From the NCBI RefSeq assembly GCF_000577895.1, contig NZ_HG917868.1, forward strand, positions 2,542,001 through 2,606,000: DNA of 64,000 nucleotides, written 5' to 3'. A program made the translations under genes and the position numbers. The stretch is from Clostridium bornimense. Its GTDB lineage: Bacteria; Bacillota; Clostridia; Clostridiales; Clostridiaceae. Positions 26,237 to 35,420 of the stretch are shown here, piece after piece (within the stretch, counting starts at the first letter, position 1; each line of letters starts with the position of its first letter). Below the pieces are notes generated by a model that made no database searches, had not been told where the DNA came from, and was given only the letters and a program-made list of their open reading frames with translations.

Positions 26237-27712
26237 CTATATCTTTTCCAAGTTTAAGTTACTTGTTTCCAACTTGTTAACAACACTAGGTATTTTTATC
26301 GAAACTTTTATTACTTCTCCATTTTCTATATTTATACTTCCATCATGTTCTCTAATGATTTCACTACAAATATATAACCCTAACCCTCTACTTTTCTCTT
26401 TTTCTTCTATAGAATCTTTTGATTTTACAAATGGTTCAAAAATATTATCATAAACTCTATCTGGTATAGAATCCCCCTTATTTATAACATCAATGACATA
26501 CATATCTTTCTCTATATATCCCTTAACTATAATGTTTTCATTTATATGTGAATACTTTATAGCATTATCAATGATATTTATTAGCACTTCTCTAATTCTG
26601 CTATTTTGACCCAATATATATCCTTCTTTTATATCTTTATCTATTCTTAAAGAATACTTCTTTGCCTTCATATTCATATCATCACAAATTTGATCTAGTA
26701 TTCCTTTCATTTCTAACTGAACCCATTCTTCTTCTATATAAGAAATTCCTTTAGATACATCTATAAGATCTAAAACTAGTTTGTGTAATCTTTCACTTTC
26801 TGAATATATTCTCTCTACTGCCCTCTTTTTAAACTCCTCATCATCAACAACATCATCTTTAATCATTTCTGCATAACCTGATATTGCTGTTAGCGGCGTT
26901 TTTAGTTCATGAGTAACATTATTAAAAAACTCTACTCTACTTTTTTCTAACTTTTCCACCTTGCTTTTTTGTAACTTTATATCTTCTATTTGATGTTGTA
27001 TCTTATTCTTCATTTCCATAAAAGATTTTGATAAAATTCCTACTTCATCATTACTTTTTACTTCTACCGATGCATTATAATCTCCATTGCCAACCTTATT
27101 TACTACATCTGTCAATTTACTTATTGGCTTAGTGATTTTTCTTATAATAAAGAACAATATAATAAAAACTATTAAGAATACAATTGTTTCTATAATAGTA
27201 GTAAATCTTATTGTATTTCTATATTCATTGTATATATAAGTATAATCTTTATTAATTACCACTATCCCTAAATAACTACTATCAATATAGATAGGATAGG
27301 TTAATATACCCTTCATCTTACCTTTTCCATAATTAATATTTACTATAGCCTTTTTTCCTTTTGAATTTTTAATTCCCTTTTCAATAATTTTTTCAAATCC
27401 CTTATTTCCGCTATCAGCAAATACGTCACCATTCATATTTCTTACTTGGCTATCACAATTATAATTTACAGTTATATAACTTATTATATTATCTGCTTCC
27501 TTCTTTAAACCTTCTTCATTTGACTGTAATTCATCTATTATTAACCTATACTTTACATACTCTCTTGTACTACTCATAACTTCTTTTAATGAACTATATA
27601 CGGTACTTTCCATATTAGACATTAAAACTTCTCTAGTTATAAAATTAATAGCTACTAACAACACTATAAATACTATTGATAATGAAATTGTAAATTTAGC
27701 TTTTATTTTCAT
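26237..27712 (-). CDS. Sensor histidine kinase
   Basis: The 491-residue protein has an N-terminal membrane helix, an extracytoplasmic sensor domain of about 140 residues, a second helix (IIETIVFLIVFIILFFII) and a HAMP linker (ITKPISKLTDVVNKVGNGDY). The HisKA phosphoacceptor is in FFNNVTHELKTPLTAISGYA, and the HATPase domain has N and G boxes (INIIDNAIKYS, SRGLGLYICSEI). The signal is unknown. It lies 6 bp after its response regulator gene and directly before three lipoprotein genes that may feed its sensor domain or be its targets. Confidence 0.93.
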   Translation of the reverse strand: MKIKAKFTISLSIVFIVLLVAINFITREVLMSNMESTVYSSLKEVMSSTREYVKYRLIIDELQSNEEGLKKEADNIISYITVNYNCDSQVRNMNGDVFADSGNKGFEKIIEKGIKNSKGKKAIVNINYGKGKMKGILTYPIYIDSSYLGIVVINKDYTYIYNEYRNTIRFTTIIETIVFLIVFIILFFIIRKITKPISKLTDVVNKVGNGDYNASVEVKSNDEVGILSKSFMEMKNKIQHQIEDIKLQKSKVEKLEKSRVEFFNNVTHELKTPLTAISGYAEMIKDDVVDDEEFKKRAVERIYSESERLHKLVLDLIDVSKGISYIEEEWVQLEMKGILDQICDDMNMKAKKYSLRIDKDIKEGYILGQNSRIREVLINIIDNAIKYSHINENIIVKGYIEKDMYVIDVINKGDSIPDRVYDNIFEPFVKSKDSIEEKEKSRGLGLYICSEIIREHDGSINIENGEVIKVSIKIPSVVNKLETSNLNLEKI

Positions 27713-27718
27713 AAATAT

Positions 27719-28402
27719 TTACCTCATCACATACCCTATACCAAAAACAGTTTCTATGATAGATAACTTTCCTTCACTATCTAGCTTACTCCTTAATCGC
27801 CTAACATGAACATCTACTGTTCTTAGCTCTCCATCATAATCATATCCCCAAACCTTATCTAATAATTGCTCCCTTGAAAAAACTTTATTTTTATTCTTAA
27901 CTAAAAATTCTAACAAATCATATTCTTTAGGTTTCAATTTTACCTCTTCATCATTTTTTATAATACTTCTACTTTCCAAATTAATTTTCACTTCATCATT
28001 TATCTTAATATAAGCATTTTCAATAGCATCCTTATATTTATCCACTCTTCTTAAAGCAACTTTAACTCTAGTTAATACTTCCTTTATATGAAATGGTTTT
28101 GTAATATAATCATCAGCTCCTAGCTCTAATCCTAACACTTTATCTACTATATCATTTCTTGCTGTCAGCATTATTACAGGTATGCAATTATTACCGTTTA
28201 TATATTTACAAATTTCAAATCCACTCTCATCTGGCAGATTTATATCTAATAAAGCCAAATTTGGCTTAAATGTATCTAACAAACTCCTCGCTTCTGCTCC
28301 ATTAAAAGCACTCCTAACAATATATCCATCTGCTTTCAATGCCGCAGATAATATATCATTTATAGATTCTTCATCTTCTACAACTAATATTTTGAATTTC
28401 AT
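27719..28402 (-). CDS. OmpR/PhoB-family response regulator
   Basis: Starting at 28402 (GAGGAAAAG then ATG) gives 227 residues. The receiver domain has the acidic pair in VVEDEES, the phosphoacceptor Asp53 in LALLDINLPD, and the Lys in DDYITKPF. The C-terminal winged helix carries EYDLLEFLVKN and VWGYDYDGELRTVDVHVRRL, typical of PhoB-type DNA binding. It should regulate this operon or others in response to the kinase downstream. Confidence 0.95.
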   Translation of the reverse strand: MKFKILVVEDEESINDILSAALKADGYIVRSAFNGAEARSLLDTFKPNLALLDINLPDESGFEICKYINGNNCIPVIMLTARNDIVDKVLGLELGADDYITKPFHIKEVLTRVKVALRRVDKYKDAIENAYIKINDEVKINLESRSIIKNDEEVKLKPKEYDLLEFLVKNKNKVFSREQLLDKVWGYDYDGELRTVDVHVRRLRSKLDSEGKLSIIETVFGIGYVMR

Positions 28403-28465
28403 ATACTTTTCCTCATCTCTCAATTTATTCCATAATAATGATACCAAATATATCTAATAATTAAA

Positions 28466-28504
28466 ACTAAAAAAGCTGCCACACATTCCGTGTAACAGCT
28501 TTTC
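28466..28504 (-). terminator. Terminator after map
   Basis: AAAAGCTGTTACAC pairs with GTGTGGCAGCTTTT on the minus strand (28471-28484 with 28490-28504), followed by T residues. It closes the grpE-like to map operon. Confidence 0.8.
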
Positions 28505-28507
28505 TGT

Positions 28508-29377
28508 CTATTTTGATATTATTTCTACTCCATCTTCAGTAACTAATATTTGATGCTCCCATTGTGCTGATAGGCTTCCATCATCAGTAATTGCTGTCCA
28601 ATCATTATCAGCATCTACAAATAAAGAATATCCACCAGCATTAATCATAGGTTCTATAGTAAATACCATACCTGGTACTAAAATCATACCTTCACCCTTA
28701 TTACCAAAATGATATACAAAAGGCTCTTCATGAAACTCAAGTCCAATACCATGACCGCCAAAATCTCTGACTACAGAGTATCCATTAGCTTCTGCATGCT
28801 CTTGTATAGCAGCACCTATATCATCTAAAAATCCCCATGGCTTCACTGCTTCTATCCCTTTATATAAACATTCCTTTGTTACTTCTACTAATTTTTTAGC
28901 CTCTTCTGAAACATCTCCGATCATAAACATTCTTGATGAGTCTGAAAAATATCCATCTAAAATTGTAGATACATCTACGTTTATTATATCTCCACTTCTA
29001 AGAATAATATCTTTATCTGGTATACCATGACATACTTCTTCGTTTATTGAAGTACAAATACTCTTAGGAAATCCTTGATAATTTAACGGTGCTGGAATAC
29101 CACCTTTCTCAATAGTATAGTTATGGACAATAGTATTTATTTCTTCCGTACTCATACCTTCATGTATCTTCTCAGCAACAAGATCTAATGCACCTTTTGT
29201 TATTTCTGCACTTTTCTTGATTCCTTCAATTTGTGCTGGAGTCTTTATTATATCTCTTGAAGGCATTTCATATCCTTCTTCTCTTAGTTTTTCATACTTC
29301 TCATCAAAATTCATATGGCACTTCTTATATTTTAATCCGCTACCACACCAACAATGATCATTTCTATTCATTTTCAT
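28508..29377 (-). CDS. map: Methionine aminopeptidase type I with SEC-C zinc motif
   Basis: The 289-residue enzyme starts at 29377 (AAGGAG, 8 nt, ATG). An N-terminal SEC-C-type zinc motif (HCWCGSGLKYKKCH) precedes the MetAP core. The metal ligands are in VDVSTILDGYFSDSSRMF (two Asp), GHGIGLEFHEEP (His), FTIEPMI (Glu) and the final WEHQILVTEDG (Glu). It removes the initiator methionine from new proteins. It is the last gene of the Hsp70 operon. Its zinc motif resembles those of secretion chaperone SecA and of ribosome-associated MetAPs. Confidence 0.94.
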   Translation of the reverse strand: MKMNRNDHCWCGSGLKYKKCHMNFDEKYEKLREEGYEMPSRDIIKTPAQIEGIKKSAEITKGALDLVAEKIHEGMSTEEINTIVHNYTIEKGGIPAPLNYQGFPKSICTSINEEVCHGIPDKDIILRSGDIINVDVSTILDGYFSDSSRMFMIGDVSEEAKKLVEVTKECLYKGIEAVKPWGFLDDIGAAIQEHAEANGYSVVRDFGGHGIGLEFHEEPFVYHFGNKGEGMILVPGMVFTIEPMINAGGYSLFVDADNDWTAITDDGSLSAQWEHQILVTEDGVEIISK

Positions 29378-29466
29378 TTTATCGTCTCCTTAATTCGTTC
29401 CAAAATATTAACTCTATACTTTATTATAACTTTTAAGAAGATTTAATCAATAAGGTATATATCATT

Positions 29467-30798
29467 TTATTCAAAGAACTCCATAAGCCAACTTAGAAAC
29501 CCTTGATTACTCTTTTTATCATTTATAGACGGATGAAATATATCATCATTATCTTTAGATGCCTTTGGTGTTGCAAAAGTTGTTACCCCATCTGAATATT
29601 GTAGCCTTCCATTTCTCTCAAATATAGAGAATAATATGTATCCATAAGTTTTATTTTCATCTAGACCTTTATCAACTACTTTTTCATTTTCAATATATTC
29701 TACCTTCACGCCATCCCCCCTTTTTTTAGGCATTGCTCCTTCTTTCCTCCAAACTTCTATTAATTTTGCTCCCTTAGGCTTCTTAAAATCTATTTCTATT
29801 TTTCCTTCTTCAGACAATGTATCTAAAATTTCTACTTCATCAATGTTATCTTTATTATAACTATTACTTTCAATAATAGGCTTTTCTTCTATTTTTTCTT
29901 TCTTAGGTGTTCTAATATCTATCAACATATCTTCACTATCAACTATAGATATCTTATTTCTTATGCAATAAAGTAATATATATTCCTTAGCATCTTCTAT
30001 CTCATAATCCATTTTTATCATAAGATCTACAATATCATCAAATTCTTCTTTTAAAATAAATTTTTTAGCTCCTAATATAATTAAGAAATCATCTATATTC
30101 TTAAGTTTTCTATTTCTTAAATGTCTATCATAATCTAATTTACTTTCTATATTTTTAAAAACAACATCACAAAATCCTTGAAGCTCTCCTCTCACAGTTA
30201 AAACCGCATCTTTTTTTGAACTAGATCTTATTTCTTCATATATCCTTTTTGATGCTCTTTTAATTTCTGCAAGAGAAGCATTTTCTGATACTTCTAAAAA
30301 ATCATACAAATTATCTATACATAATATTCTTAAATTCTCCTCAATTCTTCTATTAAGAATAGTATCTGTTTCTCTAGTATCTATCACCATTTCTTTTACA
30401 ATATTTTTACACTTGTATTCCACATCATCTTTTATTATTGGAAATTTATTCATCATAGATACATATTCTTCATTAGTTATATATTGTTTCTTTGAAATTA
30501 TATTAAATAACTCTAAAAATTCATCTTTTTCTTTTTCTCTTTGCTTTTCTAAGATTTTTTTCGCTTCTTTCCATTGTTTTTCCCTATCATTCTTAGATCC
30601 TAATAGCGTCTTTTCCATCTTTGGAATTAACTCCAAATTAAGCTTAGCCTCTATTTTTTTAGTAGGATGATTTACTAAAGAAGACCATTGTACTCTTTTC
30701 TTATTTATAGCCTCCTTAATTTTATCCTCTCTCATCTCTGGTGGGTCAATATCTAATCCTAGTAAAATATAGTAATTTATATTCTTCACTGCCCTCAC
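29467..30798 (-). CDS. J-domain-like cochaperone with altered HPD motif
   Basis: I infer a relation to DnaJ from two helical segments. The first (NYYILLGLDIDPPEMREDKI, residues 8-27, with NHPTKK at 43-48) has HPT where J-domains have HPD. The second (NLYDFLEVSENASLAEIKRA, from residue 163, ending LDYDRHLRNRKL) has the J pattern without HPD. A Lys/Glu-rich linker leads to a C-terminal beta domain of about 90 residues (AKLIEVWRKEGAM...TFATPK) resembling fibronectin III. It shares an operon with two Hsp70s and a GrpE-like gene, which supports a cochaperone role. Homology is weak, so this is not certain. Confidence 0.6.
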   Translation of the reverse strand: MRAVKNINYYILLGLDIDPPEMREDKIKEAINKKRVQWSSLVNHPTKKIEAKLNLELIPKMEKTLLGSKNDREKQWKEAKKILEKQREKEKDEFLELFNIISKKQYITNEEYVSMMNKFPIIKDDVEYKCKNIVKEMVIDTRETDTILNRRIEENLRILCIDNLYDFLEVSENASLAEIKRASKRIYEEIRSSSKKDAVLTVRGELQGFCDVVFKNIESKLDYDRHLRNRKLKNIDDFLIILGAKKFILKEEFDDIVDLMIKMDYEIEDAKEYILLYCIRNKISIVDSEDMLIDIRTPKKEKIEEKPIIESNSYNKDNIDEVEILDTLSEEGKIEIDFKKPKGAKLIEVWRKEGAMPKKRGDGVKVEYIENEKVVDKGLDENKTYGYILFSIFERNGRLQYSDGVTTFATPKASKDNDDIFHPSINDKKSNQGFLSWLMEFFE

Positions 30799-30815
30799 CT
30801 TACTCCCTTAAAGTT

Positions 30816-31640
30816 TTATTTAAAATTATTTAGCAAAAACTCATATACTTTCATTATTGTATCTTTATCTATAGATATATCATTCCATATTTCTTCAGCC
30901 TTTACAGCCTGACCAACAAGCATCAATAATCCATTAGCTATATTAAGTCCATTTTTTTTACCTAAGGCTAAAAATTCTGTCTCCATAGGGTTATATATTA
31001 AATCTACAGCAGAGCCAAATTCTTTTATAATACTTTCTTTTACTGGTGTCCCTTCAACATTGGGATACATTCCTACTGGAGTACAATTTACTATCACATC
31101 TCCATCATTTAAATTCTCTAACATTTCATAATTTATAATATGCACTCCATCAACTTCTTCACTTTCTCTACATCTCCTAGATACTAAGTATATATCTCTA
31201 GCTTTTTTATCTTTTAAATATTGAATTACAGCCTTAGATGCTCCACCATTTCCTAATACTACAATTTTTTTCTCCTCAACAATAATATTATTATATTCAA
31301 GCAACATACCAAAACCATAATAATCTGTATTATATCCTTCAACTCTTCCATTTTTAAATGCTATTGTATTTACAGCTCCTATGTTTTTAGCATCTTCTGA
31401 TATGTAATCTAAAGTTTTTATAACCTCTTCTTTATATGGAATAGTGACATTAACACCTTTATATCCTAAAAGTTTAAAACTTTCTATGCCTTTACTAACA
31501 GACTTTTCATCTAGTTCGTATAAAGAATAATTACCCTTTATATTCAATCCTTCAAAAATTTTTTCATGAATTTCTGGTGATAAACTATGTCCCAGTTTCT
31601 TTCCTATTAATCCAAATAAATTTTTTTCTTTCATCATCAT
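30816..31640 (-). CDS. aroE: Shikimate dehydrogenase
   Basis: The 274-residue protein matches AroE: the shikimate-binding IGKKLGHSLSPEIHEKIF, the catalytic Lys in VTIPYKEEV, NTDYYGFGML, the NADP-fold VVLGNGGASKAVIQYL, and NGLLMLVGQA at the C-terminus. It reduces 3-dehydroshikimate to shikimate in aromatic amino acid synthesis. It lies inside the chaperone operon, 51 bp after the Hsp70-VWA gene and 17 bp before the J-like gene, with no other aro genes nearby. Confidence 0.95.
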   Translation of the reverse strand: MMMKEKNLFGLIGKKLGHSLSPEIHEKIFEGLNIKGNYSLYELDEKSVSKGIESFKLLGYKGVNVTIPYKEEVIKTLDYISEDAKNIGAVNTIAFKNGRVEGYNTDYYGFGMLLEYNNIIVEEKKIVVLGNGGASKAVIQYLKDKKARDIYLVSRRCRESEEVDGVHIINYEMLENLNDGDVIVNCTPVGMYPNVEGTPVKESIIKEFGSAVDLIYNPMETEFLALGKKNGLNIANGLLMLVGQAVKAEEIWNDISIDKDTIMKVYEFLLNNFK

Positions 31641-31691
31641 TCTAGCCCCCTATATTTTCTCTTATGTATATTTATACCACAGATTTAATGA

Positions 31692-33740
31692 TTATTTGAA
31701 TATTTTTATATGTTTTCCCTTTTTGGCTTTTGATATTTCTTTTGCTATTCTAGAAAAACATCCACTAATATTATTCAATGACGTATATAATGCATTTTCA
31801 TCACAAGATGCTATAGCTTTTAAAAAACTCTCTTCTGCTTCACCGAATCCTAAAGCTATAATCTCTATATTTTCATCATGGCACTGCTTCGCTAGTTTAA
31901 GAGAATTTCTATTATTAAATCCATACCATTGTCCATCTGTTAACACTACTAGATACTTTAACGTATTTATACCATTAAATTCTTTAAGAGCATAACTCAA
32001 TGGCTGATTAGATGTACCAACTCCCACATCTATTGTTTTTAATTTTCTTACTGCCTTCACCAATAAAGCTTTATCTTTAATAAATGATTGTACAACTTTT
32101 ACCTTATCACCAAAGGCCACTATTCCTATTTCAGTATTACTAAGATTACTATCCTCTATAAATTTAATAGCCGCCTTTTCTGCCATTTCTAACGGTTCTC
32201 CACACATACTACCCGATAAGTCCATAGCAATCATAATAGTTTTATTTTCTTCTGATATAGGATTATTTAAAAATTGTAATTCCTCTTCTACTCGCTCTAT
32301 TTTTAATTGCAGTTCCTTATCATTTTCTATTTGCTTAGCTGATACAGAAACAATGCTATTTTCATCATAACTATATGTTATTTCCACAAGTGCACTACCA
32401 CTACCCATAGCTTCTATCCCATGAAAACTATACTTTCCAAGAACAGTACAAAACTCTGGATTTATACTTTCTCCTTGCATCATATATACTTCCATATAAT
32501 TCTCTCTATCTTCATATGTCTCTATTGCATACATTCTCTTCTCTATAGCAGGAATCTTTGTATTTTTATGTATTATTATAGAATTCTTATATTCTTTATT
32601 ATCCTCATCTCTTGCTATCATTCCTAATGAGTGTGTAATTACGTCTACAACTTTTTTACTCTTAGGTAATGTTAACCTATTTTTATCTTTATTATTTATT
32701 AGTTCTCCATATATTGCTGCACCTGTGGCTACAGCTTCTTCCAAATTAACTCCTGTAAGTGGCTCCTTTTTAAAATGATTCCTTATGGCTTCTTTAATCA
32801 TAGGCATTTTACAGGAACCTCCAACTAAAAGTATTCCATCTATATCTTCTATATTATAATTACTCTCTAAAATTATCTTTTTAGTCAAAGTCATAGTTCT
32901 TTCTAATAAATCTTTTGATATCTCTTTAAATATTTCACTAGTTATCTCATACCTTCCTCTATGTCCAAAATAATTCAGATTAACTACTATTTTATTTCTA
33001 ATAGATAGTTCTTTTTTATATTTTTCACATTTTATCAAAAGATTTTTATATGTATCCATATTATCTAATAACCATATACCATAATCTTCATTAAACTTAT
33101 GTACAAGATAAAGAGCTAATCTATCATCCCACTCTTTGCCACCAAGTTCATGATCTCCTTCTGAAGTAATAACTTCAATATTCTTAGAATCTATTTTTAC
33201 TAGTGTTACATCAAAAGTTCCCCCACCTAAATCATAAACAACAACTGTTTTATTTCCTGATACATTCTTCATACCGTATGCTATAGCCGCTGCTGTTGGC
33301 TCATTTACTATTTTAACATCTTGAAATCCTGCTCTTATTCCACTATTTAATGTAGCCTCTCTTTGATGATTGTTAAAATATGCCGGCACTGTAATTACTG
33401 CCTTATGTATAACTGTACCTAATTCATCTTCACCATCTCTTTTAAGTTTTTTAATTATATTGTAAGTTAAGTCTTCAGCAGTATAATTTCTTCCATTCTG
33501 CGTTAATTTGAAATAATCATTACCTATATTTCTTTTGAAATAAGAAGAAATTTTATCTTCTCCTAAAATCCATAATTCTAATGCCTCATCCCCAACTATT
33601 ATTCTATCTTTATCAAAATAAATAACAGAGGGGGTTGACCTCTTTCCTTCACTATTTCTTAAAATTCTTGGTAGCCCTTTTTCTATTACTGCCATAGACG
33701 AAAAAGACGTACCAACATCAATTCCTAAAGTATACTCCAT
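31692..33740 (-). CDS. Hsp70 fused to a von Willebrand factor A domain
   Basis: The 682-residue protein starts as an Hsp70 ATPase (YTLGIDVGTSFSS, VYDLGGGTFDVTLV, LLVGGSCKMPMIKEAI) and continues into a short beta-type substrate domain (about residues 380-495). The helical lid is missing. From residue 503 a complete VWA domain follows, with an intact MIDAS: D507-x-S-x-S in MIAMDLSGSM, Thr576 in GVGTSNQ and Asp602 in VVLTDGQW. VWA domains bind protein partners through a divalent metal. It is 23 bp after a second Hsp70 gene. Its clients are unknown. Confidence 0.92.
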   Translation of the reverse strand: MEYTLGIDVGTSFSSMAVIEKGLPRILRNSEGKRSTPSVIYFDKDRIIVGDEALELWILGEDKISSYFKRNIGNDYFKLTQNGRNYTAEDLTYNIIKKLKRDGEDELGTVIHKAVITVPAYFNNHQREATLNSGIRAGFQDVKIVNEPTAAAIAYGMKNVSGNKTVVVYDLGGGTFDVTLVKIDSKNIEVITSEGDHELGGKEWDDRLALYLVHKFNEDYGIWLLDNMDTYKNLLIKCEKYKKELSIRNKIVVNLNYFGHRGRYEITSEIFKEISKDLLERTMTLTKKIILESNYNIEDIDGILLVGGSCKMPMIKEAIRNHFKKEPLTGVNLEEAVATGAAIYGELINNKDKNRLTLPKSKKVVDVITHSLGMIARDEDNKEYKNSIIIHKNTKIPAIEKRMYAIETYEDRENYMEVYMMQGESINPEFCTVLGKYSFHGIEAMGSGSALVEITYSYDENSIVSVSAKQIENDKELQLKIERVEEELQFLNNPISEENKTIMIAMDLSGSMCGEPLEMAEKAAIKFIEDSNLSNTEIGIVAFGDKVKVVQSFIKDKALLVKAVRKLKTIDVGVGTSNQPLSYALKEFNGINTLKYLVVLTDGQWYGFNNRNSLKLAKQCHDENIEIIALGFGEAEESFLKAIASCDENALYTSLNNISGCFSRIAKEISKAKKGKHIKIFK

Positions 33741-33763
33741 CTATATTCCCCCCCATTATAATT

Positions 33764-35419
33764 TTAAGATACTCTTATATTCTTACTTCTTTCTTTAGCT
33801 TCTATAAGTTCTTCTCCTGAAATAACAGACCTAGTTTCAAATACAGAATTTATAGTATTTTCTCCTTGTCCTTCCCATGCTTTAATTTCAAGTCGCCCAT
33901 CTTCATTTAACTTAAAAGTAATCATAATAGGTGAATTATACGAAAGACCAGTTGGTAATTTAAGTTCCGCTGTTCCTATCTCCTTAGATAACTCTAAATC
34001 AATAACATCTTCATTAACTTCATTCTCCATTATCCTTATTAATGCAGTTTCTTGATTTTCTTCATTTGTTCCATAAACTTTAGTAACTTCACATGGAACA
34101 TTGGTATTCTTTAATATCAAATTAGAAACTATTTCTTTTTCTCTGCTATCTATAGCAACAACACCGAAAGATTTTGATACAACATTAGTAATCTTTACAT
34201 TAGTAGCCCTAACTGCTGATAGTCTAAATCCTGTATCATTAGCTAACTCTTTAAGTGTTTCTTCTACAACTTCCTCATTTATAGTTCTTTCTTCTACTGC
34301 TTCTCTTACTTCTTCAACATTAGATCCTGTACTATCTGATATTCTCTTTACCATTTCATCATTAACAGATAATTTATATCCATATAATGCAGCCCCTTTT
34401 GCAACTACTTCATCTGGATCAAAAAGTCTTGGTTCTATTCCAAATTCATCAGCAATTGCATCCCTTACCATTGGCATACGAGTAGATCCGCCAACTAGTA
34501 AAATTTCATCAAAAGAAGTATATCCTTTTTCTTTAGCTTCTTTTAACATCTCTTTTGTTAGAGCTACAGTTCTTTGAACCAAATCAGATGTTAATTCTTC
34601 AAACTTCTCTCTTGTTAACGTAACTTTTGCCCTTTCTCCATTATAATTAACAGCCACTGGTACTAATTCTCTTGAAGAAAGAATCTTCTTTGCTCTTTCT
34701 GCTGAATTCTGTAGTTCCTGTGATGTTTCCAAATCACTTAAAATATCATCACTTATACCTGTTTGCTCTGTGAATTGTTGTTGAAGATAATATATTATTC
34801 TATCATCAAAATCTTTACCACCTAAGTTATGATCTCCTCCAGTACAAATAACTTTTATTTCTTCTCTTTTTATATCTATCATAGATACATCAAAAGTTCC
34901 TCCACCTAAGTCATATACTAATACTGTCTTTTCTTCATCTGTTCCCATACCATAAGCAACAGCCGCCGATGTTGGTTCATTGAGCACTTGCCTTACATTT
35001 AAGCCTGCAATCTCACCAGCTACTTTAGTAGCTTCTCTTTCATTTATTCCAAAATAAGCAGGACATGTTATAACAACATCCTTTATTTCTTCACCTAGAT
35101 GCTCTTCGCCATCTTTTACTAACTTCTTTAAAATCAAAGCAGATATCTCTTCTGGTTTATATGTATTATTATTATAAGCAAAAGAATATTCTCCATTTCC
35201 CATATCTCTCTTTATAAAAGATACTACTTGTTCCGGATAAAGTTTTGCACTTTCCTTAGCCACAGATCCAACTATAACATTATCTTCATCGAAAAAAACT
35301 ACTGAAGGTGTTGTTCTTTCATTTTCATTATTAGGTAATACTACTGCTTTACCAAATTCATCTACATAAGAAATGCAAGAATAAGTAGTCCCCAAATCAA
35401 TACCAAATACTTTTTCCAT
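33764..35419 (-). CDS. Short DnaK-like Hsp70 lacking the lid
   Basis: The 551-residue protein has the full Hsp70 ATPase (FGIDLGTTYSCISYVDEFGK, VYDLGGGTFDVSMI, EILLVGGSTRMPMVRDAI) and a beta substrate domain (KSFGVVAIDS...GRLEIKAWEG). It ends soon after, without the about 100-residue helical lid. Between the two domains there is an extra acidic helical insert of about 60 residues (SDSTGSNVEEVREAVEERTI). It differs from canonical DnaK (about 610 residues) and is not in an hrcA-grpE-dnaK-dnaJ order, so it is an additional Hsp70. The start has AAGGGGGAT. Confidence 0.92.
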   Translation of the reverse strand: MEKVFGIDLGTTYSCISYVDEFGKAVVLPNNENERTTPSVVFFDEDNVIVGSVAKESAKLYPEQVVSFIKRDMGNGEYSFAYNNNTYKPEEISALILKKLVKDGEEHLGEEIKDVVITCPAYFGINEREATKVAGEIAGLNVRQVLNEPTSAAVAYGMGTDEEKTVLVYDLGGGTFDVSMIDIKREEIKVICTGGDHNLGGKDFDDRIIYYLQQQFTEQTGISDDILSDLETSQELQNSAERAKKILSSRELVPVAVNYNGERAKVTLTREKFEELTSDLVQRTVALTKEMLKEAKEKGYTSFDEILLVGGSTRMPMVRDAIADEFGIEPRLFDPDEVVAKGAALYGYKLSVNDEMVKRISDSTGSNVEEVREAVEERTINEEVVEETLKELANDTGFRLSAVRATNVKITNVVSKSFGVVAIDSREKEIVSNLILKNTNVPCEVTKVYGTNEENQETALIRIMENEVNEDVIDLELSKEIGTAELKLPTGLSYNSPIMITFKLNEDGRLEIKAWEGQGENTINSVFETRSVISGEELIEAKERSKNIRVS

Positions 35420-35420
35420 A

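Noticed and set aside
34101-34577. A 158-residue plus-strand ORF
   Set aside because: It lies wholly inside the short DnaK gene on the other strand, is Ser/Thr-rich and has no recognisable features.
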